A program made the translations under genes and the position numbers. Below the pieces are notes generated by a model. That model did not search any database, was not told the origin of the DNA, and saw only the letters and a program-made list of their open reading frames with translations. From positions 46,201 through 110,200 of the forward strand of contig NZ_JAGFNU010000013.1 of the NCBI RefSeq assembly GCF_018457175.1: a DNA stretch of 64,000 nucleotides, written 5' to 3'. How positions within the stretch are numbered: position 1 is the first letter of the stretch; each line of letters opens with the position of its first letter. The stretch is from Pseudohalocynthiibacter aestuariivivens (lineage in GTDB: Bacteria > Pseudomonadota > Alphaproteobacteria > Rhodobacterales > Rhodobacteraceae). Of the stretch, positions 9,492 through 18,034 are shown piece by piece.

Positions 9492-10024
9492 CAGCTTTCC
9501 CCACTTTCTTCTTCTTCGTCTTCATCCTCGCGCCGTCGATGCAACCCGCTGATTAAAAGCAAAACACCGATTCCGGCGGTAAAGACCACGGCTGTCTCGC
9601 CAAGCGTGTCATACCCCCGATAGCTCGCCAAAATTGCTGTAACGACGTTGGGAACGCCAATCTCATGTGGGCTACGCTCCAGATAATCTGGCGAGACATG
9701 GGTTTGCGCTGGTGCGTCCGGCGACCCGAAATTCGGCATATCAAGCGTGCCGTACATCAGTGTCGCACCCGTAACCAAAACCACAAGTAACGGTATTGCA
9801 GGTGAATGGGTTGAGTGTTTGGCAACGCGCGACGTAAGCGCCAGCGTTCCAAGGACCAGAACTGTAGAAATACCGGCACCAACAGCGGCCTCGGTAAAGG
9901 CAACGTCAACCGCGTCAAGCACAACAAACAACAGGGCCGACAACAGGCTGAATACACCCGATAGCATGGCAATTGCGAACAGGCGTTGCATGCGTACGAT
10001 CGCAATTGCCGTTGCAACCAGCAT
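9491..10024 (-). CDS. DUF4040/MbhD-MbhE-like Mrp subunit
   Basis: A 177-residue membrane protein that joins two parts which are separate or part of MrpA elsewhere. The first helices contain VDVAFTEAAVGAGISTVLVLGTLALTSR, the DUF4040 (MbhD) signature. After a loop with MPNFGSPDAPAQTHVSPDYLE comes NVVTAILASYRGYDTLGETAVVFTAGIGVLLL, the MbhE-like signature. The tail is very acidic (EDEDEEEE). The annotated ATG is the first good start in frame; initiation slightly upstream at an unusual codon is possible because the frame is open for 12 more codons that read like the family N-terminus. Confidence 0.88.
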   Translation of the reverse strand: MLVATAIAIVRMQRLFAIAMLSGVFSLLSALLFVVLDAVDVAFTEAAVGAGISTVLVLGTLALTSRVAKHSTHSPAIPLLVVLVTGATLMYGTLDMPNFGSPDAPAQTHVSPDYLERSPHEIGVPNVVTAILASYRGYDTLGETAVVFTAGIGVLLLISGLHRRREDEDEEEESGES

Positions 10025-10075
10025 CGTGAAAAGCGTAATGTTAATAAAGGTTTCGATAACTCACCTGCCGCGCGT

Positions 10076-10441
10076 TTAAATTTTTGAATCGGGTTCAGAG
10101 CTCACCATTGGCTCTGTACCTCGAAGCCCTTCGGCCTCTTTGGGACGAAGACCTGAGACAAGCGCCGCATTTGCAACTGCATGTGTGGAAGTCGGACCAG
10201 TGATAAAAAGAAATATACCGATGATAATCAGCTTTACGGTCACAAGTGTAAAACCTGCCTGCAGGCACATCCCAACAAGAAGCAAAATCATGCCCGCTGA
10301 ATCGGTAATCGATGCCGCGTGCAGGCGCGACCAGAAATCAGGAAACCGCCATGTTCCAAACGCGCCGACGATCACAAAGAATGAGCCTGAAAGTATAAAG
10401 AACCAGCTTAAGCCGGAGACGACAATCTCCCCGATACTCAT
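10076..10441 (-). CDS. mnhG: Mrp antiporter subunit G
   Basis: A 121-residue three-helix membrane protein. The family signature is clear: a first helix followed by GTWRFPDFWSRLHAASITDS, then a GMILLLVGM-type helix and a last helix beginning VKLIIIGIFLFITGPTSTHAVANAAL. These match MnhG/PhaG. A 51-bp gap separates it from the DUF4040 gene, the longest gap within the operon before it; upstream its start overlaps the mnhF stop by 4 bp (ATGA). Confidence 0.94.
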   Translation of the reverse strand: MSIGEIVVSGLSWFFILSGSFFVIVGAFGTWRFPDFWSRLHAASITDSAGMILLLVGMCLQAGFTLVTVKLIIIGIFLFITGPTSTHAVANAALVSGLRPKEAEGLRGTEPMVSSEPDSKI

Positions 10442-10734
10442 GAACTCTGCTCCTCTTCGGGCTCAATATGAAGATGGTCGCCGATTGCCCGGTAACGAAA
10501 AAATTTCAGGATTGCGATTGTGCCAACGAAGTTAATAAGAGCGTAGAGAAGCGCTATATCCAGAAAATCCGGCCGCCCAAACAGAAACCCCATGATCCCT
10601 ATCAGCAGCACCGTATGTGTGCCAAAGGAATTCACCGCAAGAACACGATCATAGAGCGTCGGACCAGCGAACAACCGGAACAGAACCAAAACCATTGCCA
10701 TAAAAACTGCAATTGTTGCGACAGAAAACATCAT
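10438..10734 (-). CDS. mnhF: Mrp antiporter subunit F
   Basis: A 98-residue protein with three hydrophobic helices and the MnhF signature GPTLYDRVLAVNSFGTHTVLLIG, followed by FLDIALLYALINFVGTIAILKF. The C-terminal tail is acidic (HIEPEEEQSS). It sits between subunits E and G, overlapping both by 4 bp, the classical E-F-G order of Mrp operons. The role is structural or regulatory within the antiporter membrane complex. Confidence 0.94.
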   Translation of the reverse strand: MMFSVATIAVFMAMVLVLFRLFAGPTLYDRVLAVNSFGTHTVLLIGIMGFLFGRPDFLDIALLYALINFVGTIAILKFFRYRAIGDHLHIEPEEEQSS

Positions 10735-11228
10735 TGGGCTTCGCTCATTTCAATGGCGCTTACACGCCTATCCATATCGGCAAGGGCGTCAATGTCCTCG
10801 TCCGTATAGGCAACAGCATGAACAAGAAAATGCCCCGGTTCCGTTTCAACGGTGATTGTCCCTGGCGTCAGTGTAATTGAGCTTGCATAAATCACCTGTG
10901 CAAGATCGCTTTTCTGCGTGTTCTGCACAGAAAAAAGATGCTGCCGCAAAGGCATTTGGGGTGACATGATTGTTTTGGTAACGGCCCAATTCGCTTTTGC
11001 AATCTCGACAAAAAGCCAAAGCATGTATTTCAGAACCTCAACTGGGCTCAGTCGCAACGCAACCCGGTCTTCATCAAGCGCATCCATTCGCTTCACAACG
11101 AAGATGACAATCAGGACGGAAACAACGCCAAATCCGACGATAAGGGGTTGGTAAATGCCCGAAAGCAGCAGCCAAAGGCCAAGCAAAACCACGAAAGAAC
11201 CTAAAAATCGCAAATTTCGCCCCTTCAA
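10731..11228 (-). CDS. mnhE: Mrp antiporter subunit E
   Basis: First gene of the ten-gene Mrp operon. The 165-residue protein has two or three N-terminal helices, then the family motif LRLSPVEVLKYMLWLFVEIAKANW and the conserved soluble core VIYASSITLTPGTITVETEPGHFLVHAV, diagnostic of MnhE/PhaE. It overlaps mnhF by 4 bp. The divergent capsule gene kpsT starts about 375 bp away, so the promoter of the Mrp operon must lie in that gap. Confidence 0.94.
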   Translation of the reverse strand: MKGRNLRFLGSFVVLLGLWLLLSGIYQPLIVGFGVVSVLIVIFVVKRMDALDEDRVALRLSPVEVLKYMLWLFVEIAKANWAVTKTIMSPQMPLRQHLFSVQNTQKSDLAQVIYASSITLTPGTITVETEPGHFLVHAVAYTDEDIDALADMDRRVSAIEMSEAQ

Positions 11229-11603
11229 CGTCTAACCGCCGCTGCGCAAGAAGTGTAAAAACATCCTGCCCCGTTCGCCTTTTCTTGCCTAATGGCAGTT
11301 TCATTAAATTGCAACTATCGGTAATAAATTCAATCTGAAAAAGTCGGGAATACGGAAACCCATATACCTCTGATTGCACATTGTAAGGCCTACAAAACCT
11401 TGTGAGGGGATAAATTGTAACTTCTTTCTCACAATTGATGCATTATGACTGTTTTTGCGGGTTTTTAGGGTGGTTTACTCACGGTTACAGTGTAAATCTT
11501 TGTGAAGATCGGACATAATGCGAACAAACATGGCGCTTACAGGTGTCGTTAACAATAATCCGTTAAGGGTAGCAGGCCCCATCAGGCAGTGCTGAGGCGA
11601 GTG
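11229..11603. other. divergent intergenic region between the Mrp operon and kpsT
   Basis: This 375-bp gap separates the minus-strand Mrp operon from plus-strand kpsT and must hold both promoters. It is AT-richer than its flanks, with stretches such as TTACTCACGGTTACAGTGTAAATC and GCGGGTTTTTAGGGTGG. No clear operator, riboswitch or terminator can be assigned by eye, and no convincing small gene is seen. Confidence 0.5.
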
Positions 11604-12263
11604 ATGCTCGAGTTTGTAGATGTGAGTAAGTCCTTCTGGACCGGGACACAGCGCAAGGTAATACTTGATCGCGCGTCTTTTCGTGTCGAGATCGGAAATT
11701 CGCTCGGCATTCTTGCTCCTAACGGAACGGGTAAAACGACGCTCATTAATATGATGGCAGGGCTTGAGAAGCCAGACGAAGGCATCATAACACGAACATC
11801 GCGAATTTCTTTCCCTCTTGGATTTATGGGGGGCGTCGTAGGCAAACACACGGCTAAGGAAAATTCCCGTTATATCGCACGTTTATACGGTCTGGACCCC
11901 GATTATATTGAAGCATTCTGTCGTTGGCTTTGCGGCCTGAAAGAATACTTTGACATGCCTGTTGGCACGTACAGTGCGGGGATGCGCTCAAGATTTAATT
12001 TTGCGCTTTTACTGGCATTGGATTTTGACATCTATCTGATAGACGAAGGCATGCCAGGCACAACAGATGTGGAGTTCAACAAAAAGGCAGGTGCGATCCT
12101 AAAAGACCGGCTTGCAAACACGACGATCGTGATCGTGTCGCATCAAGCTAAGACACTTGAAAAATTCTGCCGTTCAGCAGCAGTCCTGCGCGATGGCAGG
12201 ATTTATATGTTCGACACCTTGGAGGAGGCAAGAAAGCTTTATGACTACCAAACCCAAGGCTAA
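11604..12263 (+). CDS. kpsT: capsular polysaccharide ABC exporter, ATP-binding protein KpsT
   Basis: ATPase of the group 2 type capsule (or polysialic-acid-like) ABC exporter. 219 residues from ATG 11604, the usual KpsT length. Walker A is APNGTGKTT at about 38-46; the signature loop is YSAGMRSRFNF near 123-133; Walker B is IYLIDEG near 143-149; the switch His is in VIVSHQAKT. Short length and SAGMRSR wording are typical of KpsT/RkpT/BexA. The permease KpsM is not adjacent, although it normally is. It overlaps kpsE by 23 bp, so the pair is an operon. Confidence 0.93.
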   Translation: MLEFVDVSKSFWTGTQRKVILDRASFRVEIGNSLGILAPNGTGKTTLINMMAGLEKPDEGIITRTSRISFPLGFMGGVVGKHTAKENSRYIARLYGLDPDYIEAFCRWLCGLKEYFDMPVGTYSAGMRSRFNFALLLALDFDIYLIDEGMPGTTDVEFNKKAGAILKDRLANTTIVIVSHQAKTLEKFCRSAAVLRDGRIYMFDTLEEARKLYDYQTQG

Positions 12264-13839
12264 AAAATTCCGCATCCGGCGCGCCGGTTCGCTGGGAAGA
12301 GGCGACACCGCGCCGGAATCCAGCCCGCAAGACGGTTCAGCGTCTCCAAACATGGGCGCAGGAGCAGGACAACAACAGGTTATGCAAGGCGAAATTTCGA
12401 GCGCAGCAGAAGTTTCTGGCGAAGAGGCGCTTGCCGAAATCAGGAAAGAAGGACTTACTGGTCGGCAATTACGTATGGCGCGACGTGTCGCTCAACGACA
12501 CGGCATCGCCGCGACGTCCGATTATGATGCCGTACGCCTGTTACGTGCCCGCGGCATTGACCCCTTCCAGCGGTCAAATATGCTTGAATTGGTTGTTGCG
12601 GAAAGCAATCAACAACAAGCACAGGACAACTTGCCACAGACCGTTCAGCAAGGTCAGCAACAGCTCCCATCAACCAAAGTCTTAGACGAAGACACGCGCG
12701 CCAGAGAAATTCGCAAGATCCAGCAGGATATTGTGCGACGGCGTCGCCGGAAGCTGGCGCTGTTAATGACCCGCCTGGCATTTTTCGTTTTATTGCCGAC
12801 ACTTATCGCAGGTTATTACTATTACAAAATCGCAACGCCGATTTACGCTACGAAATCTGAATTTGTTATCCAGCAATCTGAATCAGCCTCCGCCACTGGA
12901 TTGGGCAGTATATTGGGGCCACAATTTGCGACCTCTCAGGACTCAATAACAGTCCAAAGTTATCTTCAATCGCGTGACGCGATGCTGCGGCTGAATGAAG
13001 AGCTTGGTTTTAAGGAACATTTCAGCCAGCCAGATCTGGACCCGATACTTCGCTTACCGCCAGACGCGACAAACGAAGCAGCGTATCGCGTTTACAGTAA
13101 ATACGTAGTGATCTCCTTTGACCCGACTGAAGGCATTATAAAAATGGAGGTTGCCGCAGCTGACCCAGAAGTCAGCGCAGCCTTTTCAGAGGCATTGCTT
13201 GGGTATGCTGAAAGCATTGTTGATAACCTGTCTCAAAGACTTCGCGAAGATCAGATGCGCGGCGCACGAGAGAGTTTTGAAGATGCAGAGGCAAAACGCG
13301 GTCAGGCGCAGCGCAGGGTCATCGAACTGCAACAGGACTACGAAGTTATCAGCAGTGACGTCGAAATCAGTTTGCTGACAGGGCAAATATCGACACTTGA
13401 AACAGAATTGACGCAAAACCGACTGCAGCTGATCGAGCTCATGTCAAACTCGCGCCCGAACCCGGCCAGAGTTGATCCGTTAAAGCGGAGGATAGAAAAT
13501 CTGGAAAACGCGATCGCTGAGATGCGCTCGTTGCTTACAGAGGGCGCGAAAGACGGCACCTCGCTTGCAGAGGTACAAAGCCAGCTTGCCGTGGCTCAGG
13601 CAGATCTTGAAACCCGGAACTTGATGATGCAGCAGTCGTTGCAACAACTTGAATCGGCGCGCATAGAGGCCAACCGCCAGACGCGATACTTGTCAACCGG
13701 CGTAAGCCCAACTCCCCCCGATGAAGCCACCTACCCGCGCAAGTTCGAGAACACGCTGTTGGCGTTTCTCATCTTTTCTGGCATATACCTCATGGTTTCC
13801 ATCACGGCCTCAATCCTCCGCGAGCAGGTGACGTCCTGA
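12241..13839 (+). CDS. kpsE: capsule export inner-membrane protein, KpsE/BexC/RkpR type
   Basis: Polysaccharide co-polymerase-like protein that links the ABC exporter to the outer-membrane channel. 532 residues from ATG 12241. It has a long basic/Gln-rich N-terminal cytoplasmic region (about 170 residues with EIRKEGLTGRQLRMARRVAQ), one helix at about 180-200 (LLMTRLAFFVLLPTLIAGYYYY), a periplasmic domain with the family motif PIYATKSEFVIQQSE, a long coiled coil (about 330-470) with QLQQSLQQLESA, a PYPR-like element (DEATYPRKFE) and a final helix. The N-terminal extension is longer than in E. coli KpsE but frequent in roseobacters. Confidence 0.88.
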   Translation: MTTKPKAKKFRIRRAGSLGRGDTAPESSPQDGSASPNMGAGAGQQQVMQGEISSAAEVSGEEALAEIRKEGLTGRQLRMARRVAQRHGIAATSDYDAVRLLRARGIDPFQRSNMLELVVAESNQQQAQDNLPQTVQQGQQQLPSTKVLDEDTRAREIRKIQQDIVRRRRRKLALLMTRLAFFVLLPTLIAGYYYYKIATPIYATKSEFVIQQSESASATGLGSILGPQFATSQDSITVQSYLQSRDAMLRLNEELGFKEHFSQPDLDPILRLPPDATNEAAYRVYSKYVVISFDPTEGIIKMEVAAADPEVSAAFSEALLGYAESIVDNLSQRLREDQMRGARESFEDAEAKRGQAQRRVIELQQDYEVISSDVEISLLTGQISTLETELTQNRLQLIELMSNSRPNPARVDPLKRRIENLENAIAEMRSLLTEGAKDGTSLAEVQSQLAVAQADLETRNLMMQQSLQQLESARIEANRQTRYLSTGVSPTPPDEATYPRKFENTLLAFLIFSGIYLMVSITASILREQVTS

Positions 13840-13984
13840 TAAGGAACTGCGTTTGAAACGGTGTATCAAACCTGACATACAAACACCCTACCCCTTATCC
13901 TTTGGGGCGGACCAGTATTTGGATTAAACCCTCAAATCCGGGCATTGCTTCGCAAAACAATATTGAACGAAAAAGAGATTTCCT

Positions 13985-15493
13985 ATGGCTAACAAGACAC
14001 CCAAACCGGATCAAACCGTGCATCTCAACACTTGGGAGTTTTTACGCGATCCCATGATCGCTCCCACCGGATTCCGGGAATACGATGCGCGTTGGAAATA
14101 CCCCGAAGAAATTAACCTGCCGGGGATGACAGCATTGGGGCTTGGCCTTGGGACGCAGATGCGCAAACGTGGTATCGAACCCGTCATAGCTGTTGGGAAC
14201 GACTATCGTGATTATTCGCTTGCGATAAAAAATGCCCTGATTATCGGGCTTATGCAGGCCGGAATTCATGTGCGTGATATTGGCCCGGCGCTCTCGCCGA
14301 TGGCATATTTCAGTCAGTTTCATCTCAATGCGCCTGCTGTCGCCATGGTCACAGCCAGCCACAATCCAAACGGTTGGACCGGCGTTAAAATGGGCTTTGA
14401 CCGCCCACTGACCCATGGGCCGGACGAGATGGCCGAATTGCGCGACATCGTGCTGAACGGGCTGGGTGAGGCGCACGTTGGTGGCCGATACGAACGCGTC
14501 GACGGCGTCATGGAAGCCTACCTTGACGACCTCGTTGGTGATTTTCGCATGACGCGCGCGCTAAAGGTCGTTTGCGCAACAGGCAATGGGACAGCGTCGG
14601 CCTTTGCACCGCTGCTTTTCAAGCGTCTCGGTGTCGAGGTTGTCGATCTGCATACAGAGCTTGACTACACCTTCCCAAACTACAACCCGAACCCCGAAGC
14701 CATGGAAATGCTGCATGATATGTCAGATGCTGTAAAAGCGTCGGGTGCCGACCTCGCGCTTGGCTTTGACGGGGATGGCGACCGTTGCGGTCTTGTCGAT
14801 GACGAAGGCGAAGAGATTTTCGCCGATAAGGTTGGCGTCATCATGGCCCGGGATCTGGTAAAACTTTACCCCGGATCAACATTTGTCGCAGATGTAAAAT
14901 CCACTGGTCTTTATGCTTCTGACCCGGAGTTGCAAGCGTATGGCGCAAAGGCTGATTACTGGAAAACTGGTCACAGCCATATGAAACGTCGCGTGCGCGA
15001 CATTGGCGCTTTGGCCGGATTCGAAAAATCTGGCCACTATTTTCTGGCAGAACCCATTGGTCGCGGGTATGATTGTGGGCTGCGCGTGGCTGTCGAAATC
15101 TTCAAGTTGCTCGATCGGAATCCTGACAAATCAATGTCTGACCTGCGCCGCGCGTTACCCAAAACCTATGCAACACCAACAATGTCTCCCTATTGCGCCG
15201 ACACTGAAAAATACGAAGTATTAGAGCGGCTTGTCGCCAAACTGGTCGCCTTGCACGACGCCGGAGGCACATTAGCTGGTCGCAAGATCGCACAGGTTGT
15301 CACCGTAAATGGAGCGCGCGTCATTCTGGACAACGGTGCATGGGGGTTGGTGCGTGCGTCTTCTAACACGCCCAATCTTGTGGTCGTTTGTGAAAGCCCG
15401 GAAAGCGACGCCGAAATGCGCGCTATCTTTAACGATATCGATGCGGTCATCCGAACCGAAGATGCGGTTGGTGCGTATGACCAGACGATCTGA
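13985..15493 (+). CDS. phosphomannomutase/phosphoglucomutase
   Basis: Alpha-D-phosphohexomutase interconverting mannose- or glucose-6-phosphate and the 1-phosphate, supplying sugar nucleotides for polysaccharide. 502 residues, normal length. Domain 1 carries the phosphoserine loop TASHNPNG with S125; domain 2 the metal loop DGDGDR (D262, D264, D266); domain 3 the sugar loop FEKSGHYF; domain 4 a phosphate-binding VRASSNTPNL. Placement 145 bp after kpsE suggests service to capsule or LPS synthesis. A good Shine-Dalgarno (AAGAGAT) lies before ATG 13985. The specific sugar preference cannot be read. Confidence 0.92.
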   Translation: MANKTPKPDQTVHLNTWEFLRDPMIAPTGFREYDARWKYPEEINLPGMTALGLGLGTQMRKRGIEPVIAVGNDYRDYSLAIKNALIIGLMQAGIHVRDIGPALSPMAYFSQFHLNAPAVAMVTASHNPNGWTGVKMGFDRPLTHGPDEMAELRDIVLNGLGEAHVGGRYERVDGVMEAYLDDLVGDFRMTRALKVVCATGNGTASAFAPLLFKRLGVEVVDLHTELDYTFPNYNPNPEAMEMLHDMSDAVKASGADLALGFDGDGDRCGLVDDEGEEIFADKVGVIMARDLVKLYPGSTFVADVKSTGLYASDPELQAYGAKADYWKTGHSHMKRRVRDIGALAGFEKSGHYFLAEPIGRGYDCGLRVAVEIFKLLDRNPDKSMSDLRRALPKTYATPTMSPYCADTEKYEVLERLVAKLVALHDAGGTLAGRKIAQVVTVNGARVILDNGAWGLVRASSNTPNLVVVCESPESDAEMRAIFNDIDAVIRTEDAVGAYDQTI

Positions 15494-15585
15494 GGTTGGA
15501 ATTGTTTTAGGACTCTTATTCGGTAATTTTTCACGATTGAGGGCTTGAACTGTACCGCCGTCCGGCGTAAATAGCCGCTCACTGT

Positions 15586-15660
15586 TGGGGTGTGGCCTAG
15601 TGGCAGGGCAACGCTTTTTGGTAGCGCAGATCGTAGGTTCGAATCCTACCACCCCAGCCA
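15586..15660 (+). tRNA. tRNA-Gln (anticodon TTG)
   Basis: 75 nt including an encoded CCA. The acceptor stem TGGGGTG pairs with CACCCCA; the anticodon loop is TTTTGGT, giving TTG at its centre; the T-loop is GTTCGAATC. The gene is intact on its left side and its last 17 bases (15644-15660) form the core of the adjacent integrated island, repeated at 18108-18124 (inverted) and 29740-29756 (direct). Confidence 0.95.
15644..15660 (+). other. attachment core, left (within tRNA-Gln 3' end)
   Basis: Seventeen bases, TCCTACCACCCCAGCCA, shared by the tRNA 3' end, the A/B junction (inverted) and the right edge of the island (direct). In tRNA-targeting tyrosine-integrase islands this position is attL, and the intact tRNA stays on this side. 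Confidence 0.85.
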
Positions 15661-15713
15661 TCTAGCTTTTCCACTCTGAACATCAGCTACTCAAGGTTTC
15701 AGCCTTTCGAAAA

Positions 15714-15733
15714 GGCCCCAAATACTGCCCCAG
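15714..15733 (-). promoter_or_regulatory. double TGGGGC motif, copy 1 (candidate arm-type or replication site)
   Basis: Reads CTGGGGCAGTATTTGGGGCC on the minus strand: two TGGGGC hexamers 12 bp apart start to start. It recurs at 18035-18054, 18175-18194 and 29670-29689, always within about 55-90 bp of a core site, as expected for integrase arm-binding sites. Function is inferred. Confidence 0.55.
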
Positions 15734-16125
15734 TCTCGGTGAGCGGGATTCAGGTGCTGCGGGCGGGTGCTGAGGGGGTTCCTAGAGCTCCGCTAACACC
15801 TCGCTACGCTCCTCACCAACAGGGGCTGGGGAATAGGTATAAGTAATGGAAAAGGTAAGGATGAAGAGGCATGAAGAAGGATAGGTTTACCTGTCCGATA
15901 TTCCTCTTTATTCTTCCTTTTTCTCTTCTCTAGAAGCCCTGAAACGATCCCGCCGATAACAGTAACCAGCGGTCCTCTCCGGTAGTCCTCGTTGAGCATA
16001 GTAGCTATCAGCAGAGGGGTTACTACCGGTCGACATGAACTGATCTAGCCCGGGGAACTCTTGCGTAACGGTTAGTGGGCCACCTATGTAAGTAATGATA
16101 GTTAAATTTATTATGAGGAAAGAAA

Positions 16126-16377
16126 GTGCCTAGATTTACTGATGAAGAATACGAGGATTTGGTCACTCGTCTTGAGAACTCTCATGAAGAGTTAGTTGGA
16201 AAAAATTTCGAAATGAGCGAGCTGTATGGCGACGCTTGGACAAAAGTTTCCAAAACGCAAATGGGTATAAAATTAAGTGCCGAAATTTCTGATCGAAGAG
16301 ACGGTCGAATTGATAGATTAGTGAAGGTTGAAGAGGAAATCAAAGCTCCATATCACATCTTGTACCGCATCGTTTAG
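16126..16377 (+). CDS. small charged protein of element A
   Basis: An 83-residue acidic/charged protein with no recognised family. It starts at GTG 16126 behind a clear ribosome-binding site (GAGGAAAG at 16115-16122) and follows an AT-rich stretch that could be its promoter, just inside the left repeat. Predicted mostly helical (FTDEEYEDLVTRLENSHEE, later IDRLVKVEEEI). Its end overlaps the start of the polymerase-like frame by 50 bp, so the two are likely coupled or, less likely, fused by frameshifting. It may be a regulator or a partner of the polymerase-like protein; no DNA-binding motif is evident. Confidence 0.6.
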   Translation: MPRFTDEEYEDLVTRLENSHEELVGKNFEMSELYGDAWTKVSKTQMGIKLSAEISDRRDGRIDRLVKVEEEIKAPYHILYRIV

Positions 16378-17860
16378 TCAAATTTCTATCAACCCACAGC
16401 ACTCTCGCCCCCTCGACGTGCATCGCTGGTCTTCCCACAAAGAAGTCAACGAGCTGGTCGACGGTATCTGGGAAGAACACTTCAAAGACCATCATGTTCA
16501 GGTTTCAGGACCAAAACCAAAGGCCCGTTTCAAGGACCAATTGAAGGTTGTTCTTCTCGATCTTTATGTTGCCTGGACAACCGATCCCAAGCTCTCCATC
16601 GGTGTTTCCATGTCATCAAATGCTTGGCAAACAGGTTCTAGGTACAACGCTCTTCACCTCTCAAAGATCATCGTCACCTTCATTCACCGGCTGGCCGAAG
16701 TGGGCCTGATAGACCTGTCGAAGGGCAGCTACTCAGGTCCCGGCGTGGTGACCAACCGTAGTACCAGAATACGGGCTGCGGAACCGTTGCAAGAGGCCTT
16801 TGCTGAGGCACGTTTCGAGGTTGCTGACATCGAGGTGGCGGAGGGACGAGAAACACTTATTCTTCGATCAGATGATGGGCATGGACATCGATCAGCTCAG
16901 ATCGACTATGAAGACACTGATTTCACGAATTCAACACGAGAGTTCCTCGAAGCCTACAACGCCTGTCTTTCTCAGCACTTCATTGATTTACCCCAGCTCG
17001 ACCATCCTTACATCGAGCGCCCAATCCATACCGGGCCAAGAGCGGGTGAAGTTCAGAGAGTGCCAATAGGACCCAACAACGCCTTCGTACGTCGCGTATT
17101 CTCTCGGGGAAGCTGGGACCTCAACGGGCGCTTCTACGGGGGCTGGTGGCAGCAAATCGACAAGGAGTCCCGTGCGTGTATTCACATCGATGATGAGCCA
17201 ACTGTTGAAGTGGATTTTCGTGGTCTTCACGTGGCGATACTCAGCAAAGAAATGGGGATTCCGCTCGAAGGTGATCCTTACCTTTTACCCGCTGGATTGC
17301 TCCCAAGCATTTCGGACGAAGAACAAAGAACCTTTGTAAAACAATTGGTTCTAACCGCTATCAACGCCAAGAATGAGAAGACAACCTACAGTGCTTTCAG
17401 AGATGGCTTTCCTGCTGGTAGTAACGGCAAGTCACTGACGAATGCGAAACTGAGAAAACTGCTCGATGCTTTCGTAACCAAACACCCGCATCTAAGTGAT
17501 TGCCTTTGTTCTGATCAGGGCATTCGGCTAATGAACGTTGATAGCAAGATAGCGGCTGAAGTACTTGCTCATTTCACCAACCAATGGGTTCCTGTTCTGT
17601 GTGTACACGATAGCTTTATTGTCAATCACGAGAAAACCAATGAACTAATCGATGTCATGCAAGCTGTCACCACCGCCTACATAGGTGGCCCACTAACCGT
17701 TACGCAAGAGTTCCCCGGGCTAGATCAGTTCATGTCGACCGGTAGTAACCCCTCTGCTGATAGCTACTATGCTCAACGAGGACTACCGGAGAGGACCGCT
17801 GGTTACTGTTATCGGCGGGATCGTTTCAGGGCTTCTAGAGAAGAGAAAAAGGAAGAATAA
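16328..17860 (+). CDS. polymerase-like protein (family A / single-subunit polymerase palm motifs) of element A
   Basis: Up to 510 residues; the start is uncertain (TTG 16328, or GTG 16418). I recognise the protein type from uncharacterised proteins of plasmids and prophages with a FYGGWWQ block followed by a DFxxLH motif, but it has no established name. Polymerase-like motifs in order: VEVDFRGLHVAIL (D296, like motif A of family A DNA polymerases), FVKQLVLTAINAK (K338, like the motif B helix), and VLCVHDSFIV (H427-D428, like motif C of PolA and of T7-type RNA polymerases). The first 200 residues include a possible winged-helix-like part (YNALHLSKIIVTFIHRLAEVGLIDL). The last 60 codons lie inside the right inverted repeat. 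Activity is inferred; replication of the element is the simplest role. Confidence 0.7.
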   Translation: MKRKSKLHITSCTASFSQISINPQHSRPLDVHRWSSHKEVNELVDGIWEEHFKDHHVQVSGPKPKARFKDQLKVVLLDLYVAWTTDPKLSIGVSMSSNAWQTGSRYNALHLSKIIVTFIHRLAEVGLIDLSKGSYSGPGVVTNRSTRIRAAEPLQEAFAEARFEVADIEVAEGRETLILRSDDGHGHRSAQIDYEDTDFTNSTREFLEAYNACLSQHFIDLPQLDHPYIERPIHTGPRAGEVQRVPIGPNNAFVRRVFSRGSWDLNGRFYGGWWQQIDKESRACIHIDDEPTVEVDFRGLHVAILSKEMGIPLEGDPYLLPAGLLPSISDEEQRTFVKQLVLTAINAKNEKTTYSAFRDGFPAGSNGKSLTNAKLRKLLDAFVTKHPHLSDCLCSDQGIRLMNVDSKIAAEVLAHFTNQWVPVLCVHDSFIVNHEKTNELIDVMQAVTTAYIGGPLTVTQEFPGLDQFMSTGSNPSADSYYAQRGLPERTAGYCYRRDRFRASREEKKEE

Positions 17861-18034
17861 AGAGGAATATCGGACAGGTAAACCTATCCTTCTTCATGCC
17901 TCTTCATCCTTACCTTTTCCATTACTTATACCTATTCCCCAGCCCCTGTTGGTGAGGAGCGTAGCGAGGTGTTAGCGGAGCTCTAGGAACCCCCTCAGCA
18001 CCCGCCCGCAGCACCTGAATCCCGCTCACCGAGA

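Larger units (their letters stand above)
15644..16090. repeat. terminal inverted repeat A, left copy
   Basis: Reverse-complement match to 17678-18124, coordinates adding to 33768 throughout. It starts with the tRNA-Gln end, continues with TCTAGCTTTTCCACTC, and ends at 16090 just before the start region of the small gene. On its minus strand it carries a truncated copy of the last 60 codons of the polymerase-like gene, showing that a gene 3' end was copied into the repeat. A 20-bp motif with two TGGGGC hexamers is inside. Confidence 0.9.

Noticed and set aside
15793..17975. Identical 68-codon frames at 15793-15999 (minus) and 17769-17975 (plus)
   Set aside because: They are shadows in the inverted repeat, out of frame with the polymerase-like gene and without family resemblance; useful only as proof of repeat identity.
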